A stretch of DNA of 64,000 nucleotides from Halostreptopolyspora alba (GTDB lineage Bacteria > Actinomycetota > Actinomycetes > Streptosporangiales > Streptosporangiaceae). Where the stretch lies: positions 62,001 through 126,000 of the forward strand of contig RJMB01000004.1 in the NCBI GenBank assembly GCA_003725585.1, given 5' to 3'. Each line of letters opens with the position of its first letter. Position 1 is the first letter of the stretch. A program made the translations under genes and the position numbers. Below the pieces are notes generated by a model. The model was not told where the DNA came from and searched no databases. It saw nothing but the letters and a program-made list of their open reading frames with translations. Below, in pieces: positions 16,801-25,541 of this stretch.

Positions 16801-17021
16801 GGAAGCCACGCGACCGGGTTGAGTGGGGTGACCGGCCGCTTACGCGCCACGGCCGGACGGACCAGACCGCAGAACTCGGCGTTCAGCTCATCGAACGGGC
16901 AGCTCAGTCCCGTGGTCTACGAACAGGGCAGAGGCTCCCGCTTTCGCGGGAAGCCCTCACAGAAGACTCCCATCGCGGTGTTCGCACTCCCCACGGGTTA
17001 TATGACGGCCACGCACCACCT

Positions 17022-17051
17022 TTGACACGCAACCAATAGGTTCCCTATTAT
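17022..17051 (+). promoter_or_regulatory. Strong promoter of the ArsR-type gene with operator palindrome
   Basis: TTGACA (17022-17027), an 18-bp spacer, then TATTAT (17046-17051): one of the best sigma-70-type promoters in the window. A perfect palindrome AATAGG-TTC-CCTATT (17035-17049) covers spacer and -10. A second inverted repeat GCAAC-N6-GTTGC (17058-17073) lies just downstream. Autorepression by the encoded ArsR-type protein is the natural reading. Confidence 0.65.
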
Positions 17052-17081
17052 CGTTATGCAACGAAAGGGTTGCCTAATCTG

Positions 17082-17900
17082 ATGAGCATGGACGCGGTGT
17101 TCAAGGCCCTTGCCGACAGCAACCGGCGACGGCTACTGGACAGTCTCAACGCCCGCGACGGGCAGAGTCTGCGCGAACTGTGCGGGGAGTTGGAGATGAG
17201 TCGACAGGCGGTCTCCAAGCATCTCGCGACGCTGGAGGCCGTCAACCTGGTCACTACCGTGCGGCGGGGCCGACAGAAGCTGCACTACCTCAATCCGATC
17301 CCCATCAACGACATCGCCGAGCGCTGGATCGGCCGCTACCACGGCAGGCGGGTGGGGATGCTCGCCGAACTCAAGGACACACTGGAGGAGGCCATGACCA
17401 AACCCGAGTTCGTCTACACCACCTACATCGCCACCACGCCGCAGCGGCTGTGGCGGGCGCTGACCGAGCCCGCCTTCATCCGCCAATGGTTCGAGGAGAC
17501 CGGTCCCGAGTCGGACTGGCAGGTTGGTTCGCCGGTGAAGTGGAGCAGCGCGCCCGGCCAGCCGCCCCTCGACCTGGACCAGGTGGTCCTGGAGTCCGAC
17601 CCGCCGCGGCGACTGTCCTACACCTGGCACACCTATCAGCCCGAGCACCAGGAGATGTTCGGGTGGAGCGACGAGCATCTGGCCGAGTTGCGCAACGAGC
17701 CCCGTTCCATCGTGACCTTCGACATCGAACCGACCGGAGACACGGTCAAGCTGACCGTGACCCACCACGGATTCGAGGCCGAGACCGAGATGCTCCGGGC
17801 GGTCAGCCAGGGGTGGCCGATCCTGCTCTCCAACCTCAAAAGCCTGCTGGAGACCGGCCGCACGCTCCAACTCCACGAAACGGGCAAGGCGGGTTCCTGA
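17082..17900 (+). CDS. ArsR-family HTH fused to AHSA1/SRPBCC domain
   Basis: 272 aa. Residues 1-95 are a winged-helix ArsR domain (MDAVFKALADSNRRRLLDSL, LEMSRQAVSKHLATLEAVNLV). No N-terminal metal-binding Cys pair is visible. Residues 105-255 are an AHSA1/START-like domain (VYTTYIATTPQRLWRALTEPAFIRQWF...). Such fusions are usually ligand-responsive repressors whose second domain binds a hydrophobic molecule. The start is ATG 17082; a TTG at 17070 lacks ribosome-binding-site spacing. The strong promoter with palindrome points to autoregulation. Confidence 0.85.
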   Translation: MSMDAVFKALADSNRRRLLDSLNARDGQSLRELCGELEMSRQAVSKHLATLEAVNLVTTVRRGRQKLHYLNPIPINDIAERWIGRYHGRRVGMLAELKDTLEEAMTKPEFVYTTYIATTPQRLWRALTEPAFIRQWFEETGPESDWQVGSPVKWSSAPGQPPLDLDQVVLESDPPRRLSYTWHTYQPEHQEMFGWSDEHLAELRNEPRSIVTFDIEPTGDTVKLTVTHHGFEAETEMLRAVSQGWPILLSNLKSLLETGRTLQLHETGKAGS

Positions 17901-18073
17901 CGGGGCCAACTCCCCGGCAGGCATCGACGACCGGCCCCGGGAAGTCGGAATCCCCGTGCGCGGTATGGTCGCGAGTACGAGATGTCAGGGCTTGGGGCAC
18001 CCCCGGGAACGACCCCTTGGTTACCGCCGGTCTTCCAGGTGATGCTCAGTTCTCGTCGAAGAAGGAGAGGCGC

Positions 18074-18700
18074 GTGCAGGCCGAGCCGTCCGAGGAGACC
18101 GGACCCTGTGATATCGGACCCAAGTTCCGCGTGGCGACCGAGGCGGACACCGGGGCGCTGGTGGAGCTACTCAACTCCGCCTACCGCGGCGACACCTCCC
18201 GGAAGGGCTGGACGACCGAGGCCCACCTGCTCGGGGGCCAGCGTGTCGACGCCGAGGGCGTCGCCGAGACTCTCGCCACCCAGGACACCCGGGTCGTGCT
18301 GGCCGAGGTGGCGGGCGAGCTGGTGGCCTGCTGCGAGCTGCGGTGCGGCGACGGCGGTGAGGCGTACTTCGGCATGTTCGCGGTTCGGCCCACGGAGCAG
18401 GGTGGCGGCCTGGGGTCACGGCTGCTCGCCGAGGCCGAGCGGATGGCCCGCGAGTGGGGATGCGAGCGGCTCCGGATGCTGGTGATCCGGCAACGCACCG
18501 ACCTTGTCGCCTGGTACGAACGCCGCGGGTACCACCGGACCGGGGTGACGGAGGCGTTTCCCTACGGCGATCCGCGGTACGGTTTGCCTAAGCGCGACGA
18601 TCTCCGCTTCGAGGAGCTGGCCAAGCCGCTCGGGGCCGATCCCGACGACGGTCTCTCCCCGGTTCGCGCCGAAAAAGAAAATCCTAGGATAGAATTCTAG
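18074..18700 (+). CDS. GNAT family N-acetyltransferase
   Basis: 208 aa from GTG 18074, preceded by GGAGAGG. The core shows FRVATEADTGALVELLNSAYRG, VVLAEVAGELVACCEL, FGMFAVRPTEQGGGLGSRLL (acetyl-CoA pyrophosphate loop) and LVAWYERRGYHRTGVTEAFPYGDPRYG. Substrate unknown. The last codons overlap the TetR-type operator at 18684-18700, so this gene's end and the tetR promoter share sequence. Confidence 0.85.
   Translation: MQAEPSEETGPCDIGPKFRVATEADTGALVELLNSAYRGDTSRKGWTTEAHLLGGQRVDAEGVAETLATQDTRVVLAEVAGELVACCELRCGDGGEAYFGMFAVRPTEQGGGLGSRLLAEAERMAREWGCERLRMLVIRQRTDLVAWYERRGYHRTGVTEAFPYGDPRYGLPKRDDLRFEELAKPLGADPDDGLSPVRAEKENPRIEF
18684..18700. promoter_or_regulatory. TetR operator candidate, site 1
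   Basis: CTAGGATAGAATTCTAG, fitting CTAGRA-N5-TTCTAG, within the longer inverted repeat TCCTAG...CTAGGA (18682-18702). It lies about 100 bp upstream of the tetR gene and overlaps the end of the acetyltransferase gene. The same pattern recurs at 21073-21102 and 22687-22703. Confidence 0.6.
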
Positions 18701-18801
18701 GAAATCGGATACGCCACGATCACCGGCCTGTCCTCTCCCCTTGAGGGCATCTACGAGCACGACACATGCTCTGAGGGGCGTGGCGACACGCGGGAGGTCA
18801 G

Positions 18802-19428
18802 ATGCCACGAAAGGTCGCCCACCAGTCGGGGAACAACGCCTGGCAATGGAGCCGCACGGCGGAGACCCGCCGTGTGATGCTGCAGGCGGCACGCGAGGTC
18901 TTCACCGAGCGCGGGTTCAGCGAGTCCAGCATCGCCGATGTCGTGCAGCGCGCGAACTCCAGCGTCGGCAGCATCTACCATCACTTCGGCGGCAAGACCG
19001 AACTGTTCCTCGCCCTGTGGGAGGACCACCAGAACAGCTACGAGGAACACGCCACCGCCGCCGTCGCGCAGGCCCGCGCGAACGGCGAGGAGGACCCGCT
19101 GGAGCTCTTCATCGCCGGGGCCAGGGCGTTCTGCCAGGACGCCTGGGAGCGTCGCGACCTGCAGCGGCTCTTCCTCGAGGGTGACGCCCCGCCCGGGTTC
19201 CACGTGATGCGCCGTGCCCGCGCCCGCGGGTGGGTGCGGCAGAACGCCGTCCTGTTCGGCGCCGGCACCGACCCCCCGGAGCGGCTACAGGTCTCGGTGA
19301 TGACCGCGATCATCGGTGAGGCCGCGCGAGAGATCACGGCGTGCGAGGACGAGAGCGAGGTCGCGGCCATCACCGACTCCGTGGCCACCATGCTGCGCCG
19401 GCTCGACCCTTTCAACGAGGACGCCTAG
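18802..19428 (+). CDS. TetR family transcriptional regulator
   Basis: 208 aa. N-terminal HTH FSESSIADVVQRANSSVGSIYHHFGGKTELF (about residues 39-69) and a ligand-binding C-terminal domain. ATG 18802 follows GGGAGGT. The presumed operator (18684-18700) lies in its own promoter region, and copies occur upstream of the MFS exporter (21.1 kb) and the oligopeptide ABC operon (22.7 kb). It is therefore probably the local repressor of both transport systems. Confidence 0.9.
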   Translation: MPRKVAHQSGNNAWQWSRTAETRRVMLQAAREVFTERGFSESSIADVVQRANSSVGSIYHHFGGKTELFLALWEDHQNSYEEHATAAVAQARANGEEDPLELFIAGARAFCQDAWERRDLQRLFLEGDAPPGFHVMRRARARGWVRQNAVLFGAGTDPPERLQVSVMTAIIGEAAREITACEDESEVAAITDSVATMLRRLDPFNEDA

Positions 19429-19484
19429 AGCCTCGCGGAATCGCCGTGGCGGCCCGGTGATGGACGGTGGTCGCCTGTTCGAGG

Positions 19485-19502
19485 GCCTCCGGATCCGGAG
19501 GC
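19485..19502. terminator. Perfect 18-bp palindrome after tetR
   Basis: GCCTCCGGA/TCCGGAGGC without a spacer, about 57 bp after the tetR stop, a possible terminator. The rest of 19429-19776 holds no gene apart from the strong hairpin at 19684-19720. A second CGGATCCG-centred palindrome occurs at 20814-20829. Confidence 0.4.
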
Positions 19503-19683
19503 GCCGCGGGTTCGCCGCGCGGCGGTGAGCCGGCGGCACCGAAGGTTCCCACCCTCGAACCCGAGAACCCCAAGCACGGTCGCGGCCGTCGAACAGGCCG
19601 GATTCCGCACCGACGGTCTCGACCGGTTCCTGTTCCCGCCCCGCAACCCGTCCTCGCTCTTCGCCCCGCGGGAGCGAGCGCAG

Positions 19684-19720
19684 GCCGGTGGCGGGGGAGG
19701 TGACGGCCCCCGCCACCGGC
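19684..19720. terminator. Strong terminator hairpin after the lipase gene
   Basis: A 14-bp perfect stem (GCCGGTGGCGGGGG with its complement) around the 9-nt loop AGGTGACGG, 57 bp downstream of the lipase stop on the minus strand. It could also stop plus-strand transcripts from tetR. Confidence 0.7.
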
Positions 19721-19776
19721 AATTACGGGTGCCGGGGAGGGCTGGAACGCCCCCACGGTTTCGGCCCCCGGTCCGG

Positions 19777-20457
19777 CTAGGCGCCCGATCCGCCCAGCGC
19801 CTCGCGCACACCCGCGGAGACGTCGGCGTCGCTCAGGAAGCCAGTGTGCGTCACGCAGCCCACGGTGCGGTTGTCCGCGCCCGGAATGGCGACGGTGTCG
19901 GTGGGCCGCATGACGAAGTCGCACCACGAACGGAAGGTCGTGATACTGACGTCGCCGGGGGTGACGTCAGCGCCGTTCAGCTCCGCCAGGAAGTCGGAGC
20001 CGACCACCACCTCCTGGCACGAGGGCGTGGTCGCCACACACGGCAGCCGCACCTCGGATCCCTGGTTCGGGCCGGCCAGCGAGGCGTAGTCGTCGACGTT
20101 CTCGTACCCGTCGAGGAACTGCAGATACCAGCGGGAGGACAGCGCACCCATGGAGTGCGAGACGATGTCGACCTGGCTCCGGCCGGTCTCGGCCAGGATC
20201 GCGTCGACCTCGCCCTCGATCACCTCGGCGGTCTCCTTGTTCGAGGCTTCGTAGTCGTAGCTGATCGGATAGAGGTCGGCCGGGTCCCAGCCGTCGGCGA
20301 CAAAGTCGTCGACCATCGAGTCCCAGTTGCTAGCGCTTCCGCTGTAGCCGTGCACGAACAGAACGGGATCGCGTTCCTGGGCGTGGGCGGTCGAGGGAAC
20401 CAGGACGATGGTGGTCACCGTCAGCAGCCCCAGCAATGTCGCGAGAGCGTTTCGCAT
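19777..20457 (-). CDS. Secreted alpha/beta-hydrolase lipase/esterase
   Basis: 226 aa from ATG 20457 (GGAG 8 bp upstream). A Sec signal peptide spans residues 1-26, cleavage near AHA-QE. Mature enzyme: PVLFVHGYSGSASNWDSM (oxyanion HG), VDIVSHSMGALSSRWYL (nucleophile Ser in SHSMG), catalytic His probably in VTHTGFL. Four Cys in the second half can form two disulfides, as in secreted Streptomyces lipases of the LipA/class 2 type. Lipid or ester hydrolysis outside the cell. It is transcribed away from the MFS gene. Confidence 0.85.
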   Translation of the reverse strand: MRNALATLLGLLTVTTIVLVPSTAHAQERDPVLFVHGYSGSASNWDSMVDDFVADGWDPADLYPISYDYEASNKETAEVIEGEVDAILAETGRSQVDIVSHSMGALSSRWYLQFLDGYENVDDYASLAGPNQGSEVRLPCVATTPSCQEVVVGSDFLAELNGADVTPGDVSITTFRSWCDFVMRPTDTVAIPGADNRTVGCVTHTGFLSDADVSAGVREALGGSGA

Positions 20458-21072
20458 TGTCGCTCCTTCGTGTAGCGGAGCCACCGAGTATGCGGTGTCT
20501 CCGCCACCCGGCGCATCGGCCGAAGCACCTATTACGCCTCCGCGCTTTCCGCTTCCGGGAATCCTCACGGAACTCCGGCGGACGAATGGCCGGGTCCCGG
20601 AATTCGCGCACTCATTATTATGAATTTCTGGTCGCTCGCCTTGGGGAGCGAAGGGACGAGACGGCCGCGGAGCGCGGTCGTGTCGGGGTGGACGTGCCGT
20701 CGTTTTCGGGGACGCGACGCCCCGGAGGCCCCACTGGGTATCCGGAGCGTTCCGCCGTGCGGTGCCCACCCGGCCCCGTCTTCCGGTTCGGATACGAACA
20801 CCCCGAACCGCGCGCCCCGGATCCGGGGCCCTCGTCTCGCGGACGCGCGACGGCCTTGTGGAGGGCGCCCCCTCGCGCTACCGAGCTCTCCCATCAGTCG
20901 GCTCTCTGACGGCGTGGGCGTTCGCGGTGGATAGCAGGACCTTGTCGGATCGGCGGTGGCCGTCGCGCTCCGGCCACGACGCCGGCTCCCGCGCCACGGG
21001 TCCCGGGGCGCGCCACGAGGGCGCTCCCTTGACGAACCGGAGCGGCTCGGGAATGCTCGAAACCCGGATCTT
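20458..21072. other. Long intergenic region with stacked hairpins
   Basis: About 600 bp without a supportable gene. It holds the lipase promoter area (AT-rich near 20610-20630). A hairpin CGGTTCGG-N11-CCGAACCG spans 20784-20810, and directly after it comes a perfect palindrome GCCCCGGA/TCCGGGGC (20814-20829). Their role is unknown; they could be structured RNA or a terminator. Confidence 0.5.
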
Positions 21073-21102
21073 CTAGAAGAGCGTTTTAGAAAACCCTTCT
21101 AG
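21073..21102. promoter_or_regulatory. TetR operator candidates, sites 2 and 3
   Basis: Two overlapping imperfect matches to CTAGRA-N5-TTCTAG: CTAGAAGAGCGTTTTAG (21073-21089) and TTAGAAAACCCTTCTAG (21086-21102), about 34 bp before the MFS start. A tandem arrangement suggests cooperative repression of the exporter. Confidence 0.5.
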
Positions 21103-21135
21103 TCCTGGTGTTGCCAGGAGCGAGGAGTGCGACGC

Positions 21136-22638
21136 GTGCCTGCCGGGGACCCGGAGACAGCCACGGAGGGTGACGTATACCCCGCCAGCACCAACGACGA
21201 GCCAACGCTGTCCCGCGCGCAGCGTCGCTACGCGTGGCGCGTGCTGTCGGTGACCGTCGTCGGGACAGTGCTGTTCGCGTTGAACACCATGACGCTGAAC
21301 GTGGCCCTCCCGGTCGTCGTCGCGCACTTCGACGCCGGCCCGTTCGCCTCGAGCTGGCTCCTGATGTCGTTCATGCTGGTCAGCTCGGTCGCTCTGGTGA
21401 TCTTCGGGCGTCTGGCCGACGTGTTCGGGCGTCGCGAGTCCTATCTGGTGGGCCTGGCGGTCTTCGTGTTCACCAGCCTGTTGCAGGGACTCGCCCCCGA
21501 CGTCTGGGTGGTCGTGGCGCTGCGGGCGATACAGGCCGTTGGTGGCGCGATGATCCTGGCCAACAGCACCGCCCTGATCACCCAGGTGTTCCCGCGGCCG
21601 ATGCTCGGCCGGGCGATGGGCGTCTACATGGGGGCGATCTCCACCGCCCAGGTCCTCGGACCCACGGTCGGTGGCCTGATCGCCGAGATGGCGGGCTGGC
21701 GGTGGGTCTTCTGGTTCAACGTCCCGCTCGGTCTCCTCGGTCTGGTGTGGGCGATGCGGTCACTGCGCGCGGTCGAGCGTGGCCCGCGGGAACGGGTCGA
21801 CGTGCCCGGCAGCCTGTTGTTGCTGTGCTGGCTGGGTGGGCTGCTGCTCGCGCTGTCCGAGGCCGCCGCGCGCGGATGGACCAGCCCGGTCGTCATCGCC
21901 AGCGGTCTCGCCGCGCTCGTCGCGCTCCCGGTGTTCGTGCTCGTGGAGTGGCGCACCCGGCACCCGGTGATCCAGCCGCGCATCTTCGGAGACCTCGGCT
22001 TCACCCTCGCCAACCTCTCGGCCTTTCTGAACACGCTCGGCCGGTTCTCGCTGCTGCTCATCATGGCCCTGTTCTTCCAGAGCACCCGCGGCCTGGACCC
22101 GGCGGCCGCGGGACTGGCGATCCTGCCGATGCCGCTCGGCATGGCGGTGGGCTCCCCGCTGGCCGGCTACCTCGCCGGAGCGCACCGGCACCGGGCGGTG
22201 GCCGTCCTGGGGTCGGTGTTGGCGGCCTCCGGGGTCCTGGTGCTGGCGCTGACAGTGGAGTCGGCTCCCTACGGGCTGCTGGCCTGCGGGCTCGCGCTGA
22301 CCGGATTCGGCTCGGGCGTGTTCCTCACCGCCAACACCACCGTGATCATGGCGAGGGTCCCGGAGAACCGTCTCGGGGCGGTCAACGGGCTCCGGCTCAC
22401 CCTGCAGAACGTCGGCAACGTCCTGAGCGTGGCGATGTCACTGACCCTGATCTCGACCGCGCTGGAGACCGCGGACCGGCACCTGGTGTACGCGAGCCAG
22501 GAGGTCATGGCGCGCACCGCTCCCCTGTCCGACCTGGTCGCCGGGTACCACCGGACGCTGCTGGTGCTCTTCGCCGTCTCGGTTCTGGGCACCCTGGCGG
22601 CCACCTTCGGCAGTGCCACACGAGGTGGCCGCGCCTGA
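21136..22638 (+). CDS. MFS drug exporter, DHA2 (EmrB/QacA) type
   Basis: 500 aa from GTG 21136, preceded by GAGGAG with 8-bp spacing; GTG 21127 overlaps that site and is less likely. Fourteen membrane segments are expected. Motifs: LNTMTLNVALPVVVAHF (TM1, family motif D1-like), GRLADVFGRRESYLVG (motif A) and LGPTVGGLIAEMAGWRWVFWFNVP (motif C plus the WRWVFxxNxP block). Proton-driven multidrug export is expected. Paired with a TetR regulator through shared operator-like sites. Confidence 0.9.
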   Translation: MPAGDPETATEGDVYPASTNDEPTLSRAQRRYAWRVLSVTVVGTVLFALNTMTLNVALPVVVAHFDAGPFASSWLLMSFMLVSSVALVIFGRLADVFGRRESYLVGLAVFVFTSLLQGLAPDVWVVVALRAIQAVGGAMILANSTALITQVFPRPMLGRAMGVYMGAISTAQVLGPTVGGLIAEMAGWRWVFWFNVPLGLLGLVWAMRSLRAVERGPRERVDVPGSLLLLCWLGGLLLALSEAAARGWTSPVVIASGLAALVALPVFVLVEWRTRHPVIQPRIFGDLGFTLANLSAFLNTLGRFSLLLIMALFFQSTRGLDPAAAGLAILPMPLGMAVGSPLAGYLAGAHRHRAVAVLGSVLAASGVLVLALTVESAPYGLLACGLALTGFGSGVFLTANTTVIMARVPENRLGAVNGLRLTLQNVGNVLSVAMSLTLISTALETADRHLVYASQEVMARTAPLSDLVAGYHRTLLVLFAVSVLGTLAATFGSATRGGRA

Positions 22639-22680
22639 GCCACCCGGCGGGAGAGTGAAGAAACCCACTCCGATTTCGCC

Positions 22681-22703
22681 TTGACTCTAGAATATTATTC
22701 TAG
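22681..22703 (+). promoter_or_regulatory. Promoter with TetR operator, site 4
   Basis: A -35-like TTGACT (22681-22686) is followed at once by the perfect 17-bp palindrome CTAGAATA-T-TATTCTAG (22687-22703), which fills the expected spacer. A weak -10 region follows (GTTTTG). It is the best match to the CTAGRA-N5-TTCTAG pattern and lies 56 bp before the oligopeptide-binding protein gene. Confidence 0.6.
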
Positions 22704-22758
22704 GTTTTGGTTTCATGGGCGTTACGTCGTGGCCCCCACCGGCAGGAAGGGGATCGAC

Positions 22759-24420
22759 ATGCCGGCAGGTTCCATCGTCAACCGAGTCACGCCGAGCCCG
22801 CGCACCACTCTCGCCCGCCGCATCCGCGCCGGCCTCGCCGCCGCACTGGTGCTCCCTCTCGTGGCCACCGCCTGCGCGGACCCCGAGTTCGAGATGCCTC
22901 CCCCACCGGAACAGGGTGGCCAACCCCGGCCGGGAGGCTCGCTGAGTATCGGGATGCCCTCCGACACCACCACGATCGACCCCTTCGAGGAGACGTCGTA
23001 CAACACCCACGAACGGCTCGGCCTGGTCTACGGCCGGCTCCTGCGCTACGAGACCGGCCCCGACCTGGAGTACGGCGACCTGGAGATCGAGGGAGACATC
23101 GCCCAGGACTGGGAAATCTCCGACGACGGTCTCCGCTACACCTTCCACCTGCGTGAGGACCTCACCTGGCAGGACGTGCCACCGGTGAACGGCCGCGATC
23201 TCACGGCCGACGACGTGGTGGCCACCCTGGAGAAAGCCCGCCAGGACGGGTTCCAGGCCGCGCTGCTCGGCCCCCTGGAGAACATCGAGGCGCCCGACGA
23301 CGACACCGTCGTCCTCGAGTTGTCCGCCCCGTTCGCCCCTCTGCTGAACAACATGGCCAACCACACGATGTGGATCGTGCCGCGTGAAGGCATCGAGGGC
23401 GAGTACGACCTCGGGACCACGGCGATCGGTACCGGCCCGTTCATCATGGAGCACTGGCGGCGCAACATCGAGACGAGCTACCGCCGCAACCCCGACTACT
23501 GGGAGGACGGCAAACCCTACCTGGACAACATCGTCATCCAGGTAATCCCGGACCAGGCGTCCCGCATCGCCGCGTTCCGCGCCGGCGAGACCCAGTTGAT
23601 GACGACCTACACCCCCGAGGAGGCGATGTCGCTGGCGTCGTCCTCCAGCGAGGTCCGGGCCAGCGAGTACCCGGGCCGCCAGGGGATCTACCTGAACCTG
23701 AACCACACCGAGGAGCCCTTCGACGACGTACGGGTCCGCCGCGCGATGAGCATGGCCATCGACCGCGAGGGCATGGGCGAGTCGCTCTTCAACGGCGGCC
23801 GCTACACCGGCCCCGTACACGTGACACTGCGGGAGTTCGCCCTGGACCAGGAGGAACTCGCCGAGCGCCAACCCCACGACCCGGAACGCGCCCGCGAACT
23901 GCTCGCGGAGGCCGGACACCCCGACGGCTTCTCCGCCACCCTCAAGACCACACCGGGCTACGGACAGACGTACGTGCGCGCCACCGAGTGGATCGTCGAG
24001 GACCTCGCGCGGGTGGGGATCGAAGTGGACATGGAGATGGTCGAGTACGCGACCTACTTCACCAACACCTGGCCCACGGTCGACTACGAGATCTCGGCCG
24101 GCCCGCAGACCCCGTTCCTCGACCCGGACGAGTGGCTGCGCGCACAGCACCACAGCGAGGGCTACCGCAACTGGTACAACATCGACGATCCCGAGGTCGA
24201 CGAGGTCGTCGCCGCGCAGGCGGGCATCCTCGACCCGGACGAACGCGCGGCCGCCGTGCGCGACGCCCAGCGCTACCTGCTCGACGAGGTGGTCAACCCC
24301 ATCCAGGTGTGGACCCCGTCCGCGTACACGATGGCGCATCCGAGCGTGCGCAACCTGAACCCGCAACCGGTCTACGGCTTCCCCCACATGCGCGAGCTGT
24401 GGCTGGCCGAGGAGGGCTGA
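22759..24420 (+). CDS. Oligopeptide/dipeptide ABC substrate-binding lipoprotein
   Basis: 553 aa from ATG 22759 (GGAAGGGGA upstream). Lipoprotein signal with lipobox LVATAC (Cys about residue 39). SBP_bac_5 (DppA/OppA-like) features: [49 protein letters not shown] and [13 protein letters not shown]. Captures peptides, or possibly nickel or other solutes carried by this family. First gene of a five-gene importer operon (to 28520) placed behind a TetR-type operator. Confidence 0.9.
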   Translation: MPAGSIVNRVTPSPRTTLARRIRAGLAAALVLPLVATACADPEFEMPPPPEQGGQPRPGGSLSIGMPSDTTTIDPFEETSYNTHERLGLVYGRLLRYETGPDLEYGDLEIEGDIAQDWEISDDGLRYTFHLREDLTWQDVPPVNGRDLTADDVVATLEKARQDGFQAALLGPLENIEAPDDDTVVLELSAPFAPLLNNMANHTMWIVPREGIEGEYDLGTTAIGTGPFIMEHWRRNIETSYRRNPDYWEDGKPYLDNIVIQVIPDQASRIAAFRAGETQLMTTYTPEEAMSLASSSSEVRASEYPGRQGIYLNLNHTEEPFDDVRVRRAMSMAIDREGMGESLFNGGRYTGPVHVTLREFALDQEELAERQPHDPERARELLAEAGHPDGFSATLKTTPGYGQTYVRATEWIVEDLARVGIEVDMEMVEYATYFTNTWPTVDYEISAGPQTPFLDPDEWLRAQHHSEGYRNWYNIDDPEVDEVVAAQAGILDPDERAAAVRDAQRYLLDEVVNPIQVWTPSAYTMAHPSVRNLNPQPVYGFPHMRELWLAEEG

Positions 24421-24461
24421 GCCCCACCAACGGGAGCCACCGGCGAGGAAGGACCCAGTCC

Positions 24462-25541
24462 ATGCCCACACGTTCCCAGGCACCAACAACGCGGCCCGAG
24501 GCCGCCGACGACACCCCCGTACTGCGGATCGACTCCCTGAACACCGCTTTCCAGACCCGGTTCGGCCCGGTCGAGGTCGTCAACGACGCCTCCCTGACCG
24601 TGCACGCCGGCGAGAGCGTCGCCGTGGTCGGCGAGTCCGGGTCCGGAAAGAGCGTGACGGCGCTGAGTGTGATGGGCCTGCTGGAGAGCACCGGCGAGGT
24701 CACCCACGGCTCCATCCGGCTGCGCGACCGCGAGCTCGTGGGGCTCTCCAACCGCGCCTACCGTGCTGTGCGCGGGCGCGACGTGGGGATGATCTTCCAG
24801 GACCCCACGACCTGCCTCGACCCCGTATACACCATCGGACACCAGGTCACGCAGGCCATACGCGTACACGCCGACCGCGGCCGGCGCGCCGCGCGGGAAC
24901 GCGCCGTGGAGCTGCTCACCATGGTGGGAATCCCCGATCCCGCGAGCCGTATGTCGGCCTACCCGCACGAGCTCTCCGGCGGGCAGCGGCAACGGGTCAT
25001 GATCGCCATCGCGCTGGCGTGCGGCCCGGACCTGCTGATCGCCGACGAGCCCACCACCGCTCTCGACGTCACCGTCCAGGCCCAGATCCTCGACCTGCTG
25101 CGACGGACACGCCGGGAACTCGGCACGGCGCTGCTGCTCATCACGCACGACCTCGCGGTGGTCTCGGAGGTCGCCGAGCGTGTCGTGGTGATGTACGCCG
25201 GGCAGGTGGTCGAGCAGGGGCCCGTCGCCGACGTTCTCACCGCGCCCCGGCACCCCTACACCGCCGCCCTGCTGCGCAGTGTTCCGCCGGCGGTGACCGA
25301 CCGCTCGACCAGGCTGCGCGTGATCGAGGGCACCGTGCCGAGCCCACACACCATGCCCGACGGCTGCCGGTTCGCCCCGCGCTGCGCGCACGTCATGGAC
25401 CGCTGCGTGACCGAGCAGCCGCCCCTGGTCGCGGCGCCGGACGGGCGGGATCGGCGGTCCCGCTGTTGGCTGGCCGACACCGACACACCCCCGGCCGGGT
25501 CCGCGCCCGGGACACGCGCCACAACGGAGGTGCCGCGATGA
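24462..25541 (+). CDS. Oligopeptide ABC ATP-binding protein (DppD/OppD type)
   Basis: 359 aa. Walker [11 protein letters not shown]-loop in [14 protein letters not shown], signature [15 protein letters not shown], Walker [14 protein letters not shown] and the H-loop ITHDLAVV. The C-terminal oligopeptide extension has [15 protein letters not shown], which in this family holds an iron-sulfur or Cys cluster motif (C-x5-C-x6-C pattern). GAGGAAGGA precedes ATG 24462. Its stop overlaps the next ATG. Confidence 0.92.
   Translation: MPTRSQAPTTRPEAADDTPVLRIDSLNTAFQTRFGPVEVVNDASLTVHAGESVAVVGESGSGKSVTALSVMGLLESTGEVTHGSIRLRDRELVGLSNRAYRAVRGRDVGMIFQDPTTCLDPVYTIGHQVTQAIRVHADRGRRAARERAVELLTMVGIPDPASRMSAYPHELSGGQRQRVMIAIALACGPDLLIADEPTTALDVTVQAQILDLLRRTRRELGTALLLITHDLAVVSEVAERVVVMYAGQVVEQGPVADVLTAPRHPYTAALLRSVPPAVTDRSTRLRVIEGTVPSPHTMPDGCRFAPRCAHVMDRCVTEQPPLVAAPDGRDRRSRCWLADTDTPPAGSAPGTRATTEVPR

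Noticed and set aside
19472..19598. Inverted repeat GCCTGTTCGA / TCGAACAGGC around a 105-bp interval, considered as a mobile-element end pair
   Set aside because: Arms are only 10 bp, there is no gene inside and no target duplication; chance pairing in GC-rich DNA is likely.
22687..24489. A 600-codon open frame antisense to the oligopeptide-binding protein gene
   Set aside because: It mirrors the GC3 pattern of the sense gene, has low-complexity Val/Gly/Leu composition and no family motif; the sense strand has a lipobox and full SBP_bac_5 signatures.
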